A DNA stretch of 7,676 bases, from positions 1-7,676 of the forward strand of contig WFQS01000419.1 of assembly GCA_015486915.1 (NCBI GenBank), in the 5' to 3' direction. Positions within the stretch are counted from its first letter, which is position 1, and each line of letters starts with the position of its first letter. The stretch is from Desulfobacteraceae bacterium. GTDB lineage: Bacteria > Desulfobacterota > Desulfobacteria > Desulfobacterales > Desulfobacteraceae. The notes under the pieces were generated by a model that saw nothing but the letters and a program-made list of their open reading frames with translations, was not told the origin of the DNA and made no database searches. Below are positions 1-6,195 of this stretch, in pieces. The position numbers were made by a program, and so were the translations under genes.

Positions 1-1496
1 AGATACGTTTTACCGGCATCAATACATGTTTTTATAATTTCAGATGCACGGTCTTTATTGTGCTGAAATTTAAACTGTGCCATATGCTGGCGGTTCAGCC
101 ATTTTGAATACCTGAACAGGGCGGCAAAGGATTTAGCAGCATTCTCAGGAAATTTATAAACAGGGTAACCGTATTCCTGGAGGTATTTTACACCTGCAGA
201 CACATCTATGATTCCCATGAAGCAGCTTAAAATGGGTTTTGAAGAACGCCGGGCAATCTTAACAATGGCCCTTGCAGTCCCCTCTGCATCGGTCATGGAC
301 TGGGGAGTGAGGATAACAAGGGCTCCATCCACACCATCGTCATTGATCACAGCTGCAAGTGCATTTTCATAACGGTCGTAATCAGCATCTCCAATGACAT
401 CCACAGGGTTATGAATATTGGCTGCAGCCGGCAGATGGCTTGCAAGAACTTCTATTGTTTCCTCACTGAATCTGGCAAGTTCCAGTCCCGAAGACATGGT
501 CATATCCGTTGCAAGGATTCCAGGCCCCCCGGCATTTGTAACAATGGCAATTCTTCTGCCGCCGGGAATTTTTCTTATAACTTTTCCAAGGGCGCTTTCC
601 TTTTTACAGGCAAAGGCCGTTGCAAAATCAAACAATTCATCAATTGTATCCACCCTTATTATACCTGACTGCTCAAAAACAGCATCGTATAAAGCTTCTG
701 AACCTGCAAGTGATCCTGTATGGGATGCCGCTGCAAGGGCACCTGCACTGGTTCTTCCCGATTTTATTGCAATGATGGGAGTCGGGCGGTCACCTGAAGT
801 GATCTCCTTTACAGCTTTTATAAATTCAGGTCCACGGCCAAGAGCCTCAAGATAAATCATGATAACATCTGTATCAAGATCCTCGTGCAGATAGCGCAGC
901 AGATCCAGTTCATCCACATCAGCCTTGTTACCTATGGAAATAAATTTAGAAAAACCGAAATCCCGGTCATCGGCAAAATCAAGCACAGCAGTACAAAGGG
1001 CCCCGCTCTGGGAAATAAAAGAGATATGCCCTGCCTCGGGCATCCTTGATGAAAAACTTGCATTCATCCGGACAGAATCAAGGGGATTGATCACGCCAAG
1101 GCAATTTGGTCCTATTAAACGAACATTGGCTGCTCTGCACAGGTCAACAAGTTTTTCTTCAATTACTGCCCCCTGCCCGCCCACTTCACGGAAACCTGCA
1201 CTTACCACAACCACGCCTTTAATTCCTTTTTCAATTGCCTGTTCCACGGCTGTAAGCGCCAGAGCAGGAGGCAGAATAATAATGGCAAGATCAACGGGAT
1301 CTGGAATATCAAGGATTGTCTTATATGTTTTCACGCACAGGATTGATCGGGACCCTGGGTTTACCGGGTAAACCGTACCGGTGTATCCACCCTTTAAAAT
1401 ATTTGCAAAAATATCATGGCCCACCTTTCCGGGTGTTGATGAAGCTCCTATCACCGCTATGGATTGCGGGGCAAAAATAGCATCAAGTCTTTCCAT
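1..1496 (-). CDS. Acetate/acyl-CoA ligase, ADP-forming (partial, C-terminus outside window)
   Basis: The family interconverts acyl-CoA + ADP + Pi and the free acid + CoA + ATP, a cytoplasmic substrate-level phosphorylation step in acetate or acyl-CoA metabolism. I read 498 codons without a stop. An N-terminal CoA-binding Rossmann domain (residues about 10-40, SIAVIGASSTPGKVG) is followed by a succinyl-CoA-ligase-like domain with PNCLG near 130. The motif SHTGSLAGS carries His259, matching the phosphorylated His of ACD alpha subunits. A third domain has IAIVTNAGGPG near 313 and NPVDV near 361. The window ends in the linker before the ATP-grasp (beta) domain, so about 200 residues are probably missing if this is the usual fused form of about 700 residues. 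The start is ATG at 1496 with AAGGA about 8 bases upstream. The acyl substrate cannot be read from sequence. Confidence 0.93.
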   Translation of the reverse strand, partial: MERLDAIFAPQSIAVIGASSTPGKVGHDIFANILKGGYTGTVYPVNPGSRSILCVKTYKTILDIPDPVDLAIIILPPALALTAVEQAIEKGIKGVVVVSAGFREVGGQGAVIEEKLVDLCRAANVRLIGPNCLGVINPLDSVRMNASFSSRMPEAGHISFISQSGALCTAVLDFADDRDFGFSKFISIGNKADVDELDLLRYLHEDLDTDVIMIYLEALGRGPEFIKAVKEITSGDRPTPIIAIKSGRTSAGALAAASHTGSLAGSEALYDAVFEQSGIIRVDTIDELFDFATAFACKKESALGKVIRKIPGGRRIAIVTNAGGPGILATDMTMSSGLELARFSEETIEVLASHLPAAANIHNPVDVIGDADYDRYENALAAVINDDGVDGALVILTPQSMTDAEGTARAIVKIARRSSKPILSCFMGIIDVSAGVKYLQEYGYPVYKFPENAAKSFAALFRYSKWLNRQHMAQFKFQHNKDRASEIIKTCIDAGKTY

Positions 1497-1622
1497 TATT
1501 TTTTTCCTTATTTAAATTTATTTTTCTTTTTAATTTTTTTCATTTCCATTAAGTTTAAATTTTTATAAGTAGTTATTGTAGTCTATCTTTAAAATTGAAG
1601 CAATAAATATTAACAGGACAAA
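1497..1622. promoter_or_regulatory. AT-rich divergent intergenic region
   Basis: This 126-bp, very AT-rich spacer separates two divergently transcribed genes, so it must contain a promoter for the prepilin peptidase and probably one for the acyl-CoA ligase. I could not identify a convincing -35/-10 pair for either, and there is no strong hairpin. Confidence 0.4.
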
Positions 1623-2417
1623 ATGAATATAAATACTATTACAGCCATGCCAATATTTATGCTGGCAGTTTTCAGTTTCGGAGCGTGCATTGGAAGTTTT
1701 CTAAATGTCTGCATCTACAGGATTCCCAACAAAAAATCCATTGTTTTTCCAGGTTCCTTCTGCACATCCTGCAAAACACATATACCCTTTTATTTAAATA
1801 TTCCCATCATCAGCTATATCTTTCTCATGGGAAAATGCAGATACTGCAAAAACAAAATTTCATTGAGATATCCATTTATAGAGGCGCTGACAGGTTTTAC
1901 CTCATTGGCTGTAATTTTAAAATTCGGTTTAAGTCCTGCAGCTTTTTTCTGGTTTGTTTTTATCTGCGTCCTTATAACAATATCTTTTATTGACATTGAT
2001 TTTCAGATTATACCCGATGTAATTTCACTTCCCGGGATCATTATTTTTGCGTTTTCATCTTTTTTCCTGCCTGAAATGTCAATAATGGACACCATTACAG
2101 GAATAATTGTAGGAGGTGGAAGTCTTTATCTTATTGCATTATTATACTATCTCTTAAGAAAACAGGAAGGAATGGGCGGAGGTGACATAAAACTTCTTGC
2201 AATGATTGGTGCTGCAACCGGATGGAAAGGAGTTTTGTTCACAACATTTGTGGGTTCTCTGCTGGGAACCATTGCAGGGGTTTTAATCCTGATTATCACA
2301 AAGGCAGGTGATATAAAACTTAAAATTCCCTTTGGACCATATCTTTCATCAGGAGTCATAATATATATTTTTTTTGGAAAACAGATTATTCACTGGTATC
2401 TGAATTTAAATATTTAG
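1623..2417 (+). CDS. pilD: Type IV prepilin peptidase / N-methyltransferase (A24 family)
   Basis: This inner-membrane aspartic peptidase cleaves the leader of type IV prepilins or type II secretion pseudopilins and usually methylates the new N-terminus. The product is 264 residues, normal for full-length bifunctional members. GSFLNVCIYRIP lies at 24-35. The cytoplasmic methyltransferase loop has the Cys tetrad C47-x2-C50 ... C72-x2-C75. The first catalytic motif is FIDID...IPD (Asp124/Asp126 region) and the second is GMGGGD at 183-188 with Asp188. Several hydrophobic membrane segments follow residue 90. ATG 1623 is preceded by AGGA (1615-1618) at a short 4-base spacing. No pilin or secretion gene is adjacent, so whether it serves pili, type II secretion or both is open. 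The symbol is by family; gspO would fit equally. Confidence 0.94.
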   Translation: MNINTITAMPIFMLAVFSFGACIGSFLNVCIYRIPNKKSIVFPGSFCTSCKTHIPFYLNIPIISYIFLMGKCRYCKNKISLRYPFIEALTGFTSLAVILKFGLSPAAFFWFVFICVLITISFIDIDFQIIPDVISLPGIIIFAFSSFFLPEMSIMDTITGIIVGGGSLYLIALLYYLLRKQEGMGGGDIKLLAMIGAATGWKGVLFTTFVGSLLGTIAGVLILIITKAGDIKLKIPFGPYLSSGVIIYIFFGKQIIHWYLNLNI

Positions 2418-2422
2418 TGTTG

Positions 2423-2893
2423 TTAATAACATATCTCTATTAGCATGTTACCTTTCGTGGTTTCAAAAGGCAGGGCAAGAACTTTTTTATCTTCATCATC
2501 TTCCAAAACAGGATGATCAATGGTATGCCTCTTTCCGGCTTTAACTTCATGCAGCTTTATCTTAACAGTTTTACCCATCTCTGTCATTTTGGTTGTAACC
2601 CTGCCTGAAATCATATTACCTATTTCACCCACAGCATCATTGATTTCCTCATCCATTTCTATTATCTCTTCTCCAAACATGGCCGATACAATACCAAGGA
2701 TACATTTTTCCGTAAAGGTCACCGAAACAGAGCCTGAAATGTCACCTGCCATCTCAAGAATTCCTGAAATATCACCTCTGGCAGCAGAAGTTTTTTTTAA
2801 AAAAGGGGCCGCAGGCCTTGCTTTTAAAGAGGCAGTAGTATCAAGAATATAAAGGGCGCCCTCAATAAAGGGATTCACAATTGAAGCTTCCAT
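2423..2893 (-). CDS. cheX: CheX-type chemotaxis phosphatase
   Basis: CheX/CheC/FliY-family proteins dephosphorylate CheY-P and help terminate or adapt the chemotaxis signal. The 156-residue product has the expected single-domain CheX layout: N-terminal NPF at 7-9, a glycine-rich beta region with GDISG (40-44) and AGDISGSVSVTF (49-60), then helix motif DAVGEIGNMISG at 86-97 supplying the E-x2-N phosphatase pair Glu90 and Asn93. The C-terminal LPFETTKGNMLIEI strand is also typical. The start is ATG 2893, preceded by a strong AAGGAG (2899-2904). It is an orphan, since no che or flagellar genes are visible nearby. Its partner could be a free-standing response regulator rather than a flagellar CheY. 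The gene ends 5 bp from the convergent prepilin peptidase. Confidence 0.9.
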   Translation of the reverse strand: MEASIVNPFIEGALYILDTTASLKARPAAPFLKKTSAARGDISGILEMAGDISGSVSVTFTEKCILGIVSAMFGEEIIEMDEEINDAVGEIGNMISGRVTTKMTEMGKTVKIKLHEVKAGKRHTIDHPVLEDDEDKKVLALPFETTKGNMLIEICY

Positions 2894-2903
2894 ATTTTCT
2901 CCT

Positions 2904-2941
2904 TATGCATGCATACTAAAACCTTTATCAAACGCATGCAA
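2904..2941 (-). promoter_or_regulatory. Candidate cheX promoter with overlapping GCATGC palindromes
   Basis: On the minus strand TTGCAT (2936-2941) and TAGTAT (2913-2918) are separated by 17 bases, which would start transcription close to the cheX Shine-Dalgarno. A perfect 12-bp palindrome TATGCATGCATA (2904-2915) overlaps the -10 end. A second GCATGC (2934-2939) overlaps the -35. The -35 matches only half of the sigma-70 consensus, so the promoter is tentative. The palindromes are certain, but their role as an operator is inference. Confidence 0.35.
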
Positions 2942-2972
2942 CAAATTATTTGAAAAAAATTCCAATAAATAC

Positions 2973-3001
2973 TTGACACCGTGTTCTCAAGCACGTAACT
3001 T
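2973..3001 (+). promoter_or_regulatory. Candidate sigma-70 promoter pointing toward HU
   Basis: A perfect TTGACA -35 (2973-2978) is followed after 17 bases by TAACTT (2996-3001), a partial -10 match. Transcription would begin near 3008. A similarly built promoter (TTGACA, 17 bases, TACTTA) precedes rplM in this window, which lends some support. The product could be an HU leader or a short RNA ending at the hairpin at 3129-3152. Confidence 0.5.
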
Positions 3002-3152
3002 ATCAGGAAAAAAGCTGATTTAAGGCTTCAATGCTGTGTTACAGCTTTATTTGAATCCTGATATCATACATCTTTAATATTTACACCAAATAATTTTATT
3101 GGGAACAGGTTATGCAGTAAGTTTTTACAGGGCAGTGCAGATGCCTTTTTTT
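3001..3152 (+). ncRNA. Candidate structured small RNA or attenuated HU leader
   Basis: A putative promoter ends at 3001 and a terminator-like hairpin ends at 3152, bounding a transcript of about 145 bases starting near 3008. Within the region TATCAGGA (3001-3008) is complementary to TCCTGATA (3056-3063), and inside it AAAGCTG (3011-3017) pairs with CAGCTTT (3042-3048). A competing hairpin GCTGT (3033-3037) / ACAGC (3041-3045) shares bases with the inner stem. If transcription starts at 3008 the outer arm is mostly absent from the RNA, so that arm may act in DNA instead. No coding potential was seen, and I could not match it to 6S RNA or a known riboswitch. Confidence 0.3.
3129..3152 (+). terminator. 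Rho-independent terminator-like hairpin upstream of HU
   Basis: AGGGCA (3129-3134) pairs with TGCCTT (3142-3147), including one G-U pair, around a 7-base loop, and runs into a T-tract ending at 3152. The stem is short but GC-rich. It sits between the TTGACA promoter and the HU gene, so it would end a short RNA or attenuate HU transcription. Confidence 0.5.
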
Positions 3153-3220
3153 ATGGAGTAACACAAGAAAAATCTTGAACTTATTGCATTAATATTTCCA
3201 TGGGTCTAATTATCCTTAAC

Positions 3221-3249
3221 TCTGTTGATTCTGCGTATAAATCAACAGA
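3221..3249 (+). promoter_or_regulatory. 10-bp inverted repeat in the HU 5' region
   Basis: TCTGTTGATT (3221-3230) and AATCAACAGA (3240-3249) are perfect inverted copies around a 9-base loop. There is no T-tract on either side, so it is not a terminator. ATCAAC also occurs at 3273-3278 between the HU Shine-Dalgarno (AAAGGAG, 3264-3270) and its ATG, giving the 5' arm a second possible partner. It could be an operator or a translational control hairpin. Confidence 0.5.
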
Positions 3250-3279
3250 ATTAAAAACACACAAAAGGAGTGATCAACG

Positions 3280-3549
3280 ATGAACAAAGGTGATTTAGTC
3301 GGCAAGGTAGCAGAAGTGCTCAGCAGCAAAAAAGAAGCCCAGGCTGCTGTGGATTGTTTACTCACATCAATCACGGAAGCTCTTTCAAACAAAGAGTCTG
3401 TAACACTCGTAGGTTTTGGAACATTTAAAACCGCTGCAAGAAAAGCCAGGAAAGGCAGGAACCCGCAAACTGGAAAAGAAATCGATATTCCTGCGAGGAA
3501 TGTACCTAAATTTGTCCCGGGAAAAGCACTGAAAGAGGCAGTTAAATAG
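3280..3549 (+). CDS. hup: DNA-binding protein HU
   Basis: This small histone-like nucleoid protein dimerises and bends DNA, supporting chromosome compaction, replication, repair and recombination. The 89-residue length is typical. The N-terminal helices (1-38) are followed by VTLVGFGTFKT (41-51) and the beta-arm signature RKGRNPQTGKEI (57-68), with Pro62 in the intercalating position. The C-terminal PKFVPGKALKEAV (76-88) is also standard. ATG 3280 is preceded by a strong AAAGGAG (3264-3270). The gene is monocistronic: upstream is a structured leader and downstream a large hairpin. HU and IHF subunits share the fold, but the plain basic tip and lack of extra N-terminal residues favour HU. Confidence 0.96.
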   Translation: MNKGDLVGKVAEVLSSKKEAQAAVDCLLTSITEALSNKESVTLVGFGTFKTAARKARKGRNPQTGKEIDIPARNVPKFVPGKALKEAVK

Positions 3550-3587
3550 TATTATATCTATATCCTCCTATATCCACGCAAGGTTTT

Positions 3588-3637
3588 ATTCAGGCAGAGC
3601 ATCTTTAAATTATTGATTAAAGTCGCTCTGCCTGAAT
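3588..3637. repeat. Long two-tier hairpin between HU and the PilZ gene
   Basis: ATTCAGGCAGAGC (3588-3600) is the perfect inverted copy of GCTCTGCCTGAAT (3625-3637). Inside, CTTTAA (3603-3608) pairs with TTAAAG (3617-3622) after a 2x2 internal loop, leaving an 8-base loop. Neither side is followed by a T-tract, so a classical intrinsic terminator is unlikely. It may define the HU mRNA 3' end, protect it, or act in the PilZ leader. Confidence 0.7.
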
Positions 3638-3650
3638 GGTTAGGAACACT

Positions 3651-4403
3651 ATGGAATTTCCAATAGAAAAAATCTTTTCTCCATCAACCGGAATTGATCT
3701 GGTTTTAAATCTGAACTCCCTGCACCCTGTATCCATGTCCTCAATTATTTATGATGTTGATCCGGACGTACAGAAATTTATCATAGCCAAACCGCTGCAG
3801 GCCGTAAAAACCACAGCAAAATATAAAGAAATGCATATAACAACTATTTTCCGGCAAAAAAATAATATTAAGCAACGGGTAGGCTTAAAATGCATTCCCA
3901 CAGGTTCAAGCAATAAATACAAACTTGCAAACGGAAAGAATATAAGTGTCATATTTCTTAAATACTTTCTCCCTGTAATTGAAACCAATATACGGTCAGG
4001 ATACAGGCTGCCTCTGAGCAAAAAATTCAGTACAGAGGCAGAAATAATTGATGGGAAAACAAAATTTTACTCTTCAAAGGATTTTATTATAAGAGATATA
4101 TCCCTCAGCGGTATGGGGTTTATTATTCCAAAAAAAATAAAAAAAAAGGTCAACCCTCTGACAAAACTTAAGGTACACCATCAGGCAAAAATCAATATCA
4201 ATCTTCTCATGGATAAAGTTGACAAACCTGTAAGTGAAATCGCCGCTGATTTTGAGATAAAACGAATCAATATAAATTTCAATGAGTTGAATTTTCTCAT
4301 GGGAATACAATTTATTAAACTTCCCACTGAAAAAGAAGATGAACTAAACAGGTTTATTCACCGCGCACAGGTAGATGAATTAAAAAGATTAAGCGGGGTA
4401 TAG
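3651..4403 (+). CDS. PilZ-domain protein, YcgR-like c-di-GMP effector
   Basis: PilZ proteins bind cyclic di-GMP and pass the signal to motility, exopolysaccharide or other targets. From ATG 3651 the product is 250 residues, near the usual YcgR length. The N-terminal part (about 1-110) fits a YcgR-N-like beta domain by position, though the match is weak. The PilZ domain starts with RSGYR (Arg115, Arg119: the RxxxR clamp), followed by DISLSG (149-154, the D/NxSxxG motif), and ends near GIQFIKLPTEKEDELNRFI. An in-frame ATG at 3636 lies inside the upstream hairpin and has no Shine-Dalgarno. ATG 3651 has AGGA at 3642-3645, so I chose it. The gene converges on ExoI with 8 bp between stops. Its target is unknown. 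Confidence 0.85.
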   Translation: MEFPIEKIFSPSTGIDLVLNLNSLHPVSMSSIIYDVDPDVQKFIIAKPLQAVKTTAKYKEMHITTIFRQKNNIKQRVGLKCIPTGSSNKYKLANGKNISVIFLKYFLPVIETNIRSGYRLPLSKKFSTEAEIIDGKTKFYSSKDFIIRDISLSGMGFIIPKKIKKKVNPLTKLKVHHQAKININLLMDKVDKPVSEIAADFEIKRININFNELNFLMGIQFIKLPTEKEDELNRFIHRAQVDELKRLSGV

Positions 4404-4411
4404 TAAAGAAT

Positions 4412-5869
4412 TCAGCTGTTCTGCATCGTTTTGATATATGATTCAATCCAGTCAAGTATTTCAAGTTGCTCCCCATCACATCTGTTTTCTTTCTTTAAAC
4501 GTTTTATTTCCCCTGCAGCACCATAACAAGTCAATTTAACATCATTTCTAAATCCTTTAATGGCATCCCCGGGCTTAAATGATCTGAGTCTGTTCAAATA
4601 TTTAATAACATCCTGTGTCTGTACCGGAGAAACACCAGATGGAAAAGACGTAGAATCCGAATAATTTCTAAACATTATACGAAATGCCATATCTTTAATT
4701 CTGCGTGATTTTATAGGAGATTCAGGTACAATTGATAATTTAACCTTTTCGTCCATGGAAGCATCATGGAATATGGCGATTTCTTTTTTTTCCTGCCATG
4801 AAAAAAATCCTGCCTGATAAAGGGATGCATCATAATCAAGTTCAGGGATAAAGGAATACTGATAATCTTGATGATATTTTACGACTTCTTTAAAAAGCCC
4901 GGGACTGTCATTAATTAATGAAAGATTCTTCTTACAGGTATCCCGCTGTGTATTTAAAAGTCTGTTCCAGAATCGTTCTGCAGGCGGAAGTACAATTGCT
5001 GCCTCACCATATTTTTTTCTGATGGCAAAAAGATCAGCCCTGTCAGGATCGAACTTATCAGGCAGAATTTTCTCAGTGTCAAGTCTCAACCACAGGCTCT
5101 GATTGGTATATTTTGTTGAATGTCCAATGGAAAGAACAGGTGCCATATACATCACTTTACTTCCAAAGGACAGGGAAACCATGATACACAGCCTGTAGTC
5201 CTCTGAATCTATATGAATTGACGGTTCAATCTGCTCTATCCTTGCCTGATCCTTTTTTTTATCAAAAAAGTCAAGGCAGTAATTCCACATCTCTTTTTCA
5301 TGAAAAAGCAGCTTTGCAAGCGCTACAGTCGCCTCCACATCAACCATGGCATTATGGGCTCTGCCCGATGAAACAAGTGAATTTTCTCCACTGATCAATT
5401 CAAGTTTTAAACTGGGCCGACCATTTAATTGTGGCCATTTTAAAACCCATGGCTTAAACAATCTGTAAAGAATGGTTAAAGGAAGAACATCCATGCGTGA
5501 GCAGCCATTGGCATATTGATGGATATAGGGAGAAAACAGGTTCCTGTAAAAGGTAAATCTTAAAAATTCGTCATCAAATCCAAGAGTATTATATCCAAGG
5601 CTGATGGTATCAGGAGTATTAATAATCTCATGGATTTTTCCGGCAGCTTCATATTCGCAAAGCCCTGAATTCAACTCCTGCAGAGACAGCCTGTGCGTTA
5701 TAAAAGCCCCTGGTGAAGGAACAATATCAGGCCGCAGCTTTACTATTATATATTCCCTGCTGATCTCATTCAAATTAAGATCTGTTCTTATTGCAGCAAA
5801 GGTAAGAACCTGATCAAAGGATGAATTCAAGCCGCTTGTTTCAATATCATAGAACAGGAAAGTTTTCAT
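4412..5869 (-). CDS. sbcB: Exodeoxyribonuclease I (SbcB family, DEDDh 3'-5' exonuclease)
   Basis: ExoI degrades single-stranded DNA 3' to 5' and acts in mismatch repair and recombination. From ATG 5869 the product is 485 residues, close to E. coli ExoI. Recognisable blocks are FLFYDIETSG with Asp8 and Glu10, FAAIRTD (24-30), GYNTLGFDDEFLR with Asp99, a FYRN-PY block with SRMDVL, GRPSLKLELI (150-159), and AHNAMVDVEATVALAKLL with His172 and Asp177. These cover all five DEDDh residues, and the C-terminal ExoI-specific part is present. The frame extends to ATG 5893, adding MAVIWYLF, but those codons lie in or beside a noncoding repeat and are unlike family N-termini, so ATG 5869 is preferred. Neither start has a clear Shine-Dalgarno. 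No recombination gene is adjacent. Confidence 0.88.
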   Translation of the reverse strand: MKTFLFYDIETSGLNSSFDQVLTFAAIRTDLNLNEISREYIIVKLRPDIVPSPGAFITHRLSLQELNSGLCEYEAAGKIHEIINTPDTISLGYNTLGFDDEFLRFTFYRNLFSPYIHQYANGCSRMDVLPLTILYRLFKPWVLKWPQLNGRPSLKLELISGENSLVSSGRAHNAMVDVEATVALAKLLFHEKEMWNYCLDFFDKKKDQARIEQIEPSIHIDSEDYRLCIMVSLSFGSKVMYMAPVLSIGHSTKYTNQSLWLRLDTEKILPDKFDPDRADLFAIRKKYGEAAIVLPPAERFWNRLLNTQRDTCKKNLSLINDSPGLFKEVVKYHQDYQYSFIPELDYDASLYQAGFFSWQEKKEIAIFHDASMDEKVKLSIVPESPIKSRRIKDMAFRIMFRNYSDSTSFPSGVSPVQTQDVIKYLNRLRSFKPGDAIKGFRNDVKLTCYGAAGEIKRLKKENRCDGEQLEILDWIESYIKTMQNS

Positions 5870-5888
5870 GAATAAGTACCATATAACT

Positions 5889-5933
5889 GCCATGAGGCAG
5901 AGCTAAAGACTCTCATACAGCCTCAAAGAATCA
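5889..5933 (-). repeat. Structured repeat copy R1
   Basis: In plus-strand sense the copy is GCCATGAGGC, 21 variable bases (5899-5919), then GCCTCAAAGAATCA. The flanks form TGAGGC/GCCTCA inverted arms. The interior can form AGAG/CTCT. A preceding ATATAACT is shared with R3. The last bases of the ExoI reading frame's longer start (ATG 5893) lie in this copy. In the minus-strand frame used by R2 and R3 it contains a TAG, so it is not coding there. Confidence 0.75.
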
Positions 5934-6020
5934 AGGAATGAAAATTTCAAATATTCTGACAAAAAATAGGTCTTAGATGCGAAGCCAACAGCATTTTATG
6001 ATTTTGTAATTCCTTAAAAA

Positions 6021-6057
6021 AAATGGAGGCAGGCTTTGGAATGCCTGGCCCCCATTT
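6021..6057 (-). terminator. Strong rho-independent terminator (minus strand)
   Basis: AAATGGAGGCAGGC (6021-6034) pairs with 6043-6057 to give about 14 base pairs with one mismatch and one bulged G around an 8-base loop. On the minus strand it is followed by eight T residues (complement of 6016-6023, partly in the stem base). It lies 7 bp past the stop of the 43-codon frame and about 390 bp past rpsI, and would protect ExoI from read-through. Confidence 0.8.
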
Positions 6058-6063
6058 ATAACC

Positions 6064-6195
6064 TTATTTTGATATGTCGGCCATAAGGCCGAGTTGAACT
6101 GCACTTGTATGCCTCAAAAAATCAGAGATTTTGAAAAACATAAAAAGAGCATCCGTTACTTCGTCAAAAATGAGCTCTTTCATATAAACTGCCAT
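6064..6195 (-). CDS. Possible 43-residue peptide encoded by repeat sequence (doubtful)
   Basis: An open frame begins at ATG 6195 and encodes 43 residues, beginning MAVYMKELIFDEVTDALF, and ends at TAA 6064, seven bases before the terminator. There is no Shine-Dalgarno ahead of ATG 6195 or the alternative ATG 6183. The preceding open codons in the same frame repeat its own pattern (DFLRQSGQISVGLMA against DFLRHTSAVQLGLMA). This shows it is built from the repeat unit. I recognise no family. It may be a remnant or chance reading of a structured repeat instead of a real peptide. Confidence 0.2.
   Translation of the reverse strand: MAVYMKELIFDEVTDALFMFFKISDFLRHTSAVQLGLMADISK
6080..6124 (-). repeat. 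Structured repeat copy R2
   Basis: In plus-strand sense the copy is GCCATAAGGC, 21 variable bases (6090-6110), then GCCTCAAAAAATCA. The arm has one change (AAGGC) relative to R1 and R3, which leaves one mismatch in the outer stem. The interior can form CGAG/CTTG. It starts 191 bp after R1 and 111 bp before R3. Confidence 0.75.
6144..6180. repeat. Hairpin between R2 and R3
   Basis: AAAGAGC (6144-6150) and GCTCTTT (6174-6180) are perfect 7-bp inverted arms around 23 bases containing the recurring GTCAAAAATGA motif. The hairpin at 6307-6330 carries a similar GTCAAAATC in its loop. Confidence 0.55.

Larger units (their letters stand above)
2894..3279. other. 386-bp gene-free region upstream of HU
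   Basis: No credible protein gene lies here on either strand. From left to right it holds the cheX start region and GCATGC palindromes, a plus-strand TTGACA promoter-like site, nested inverted repeats at 3001-3063, a terminator-like hairpin with T-tract at 3129-3152, and a 10-bp inverted repeat at 3221-3249 just before the HU ribosome binding site. The structures suggest a leader RNA or an independent small RNA. I do not recognise a known riboswitch or RNA family. Confidence 0.6.

Noticed and set aside
411..1371. Three plus-strand open frames of 85, 145 and 148 residues
   Set aside because: They are antisense to the acyl-CoA ligase, whose minus-strand frame shows continuous family motifs.
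2520..2852. Plus-strand 110-residue frame
   Set aside because: It is antisense to cheX, whose minus-strand frame has the E-x2-N motif and a strong Shine-Dalgarno.
3001..3152. 6S RNA or a c-di-GMP riboswitch
   Set aside because: The ends of the candidate do not pair into the long 6S rod, and I see none of the conserved GEMM-type motifs. The nearby CheX and PilZ genes alone are not evidence.
3558..3575. Tandem CTATATCC repeat after HU and a reverse-strand AGGAGG
   Set aside because: It is only two 8-base copies, and the AGGAGG on the minus strand is not followed by a start codon with an open frame.
3749..4310. Minus-strand 90- and 78-residue frames
   Set aside because: They are antisense to the PilZ gene, with no ribosome binding sites or recognisable motifs.
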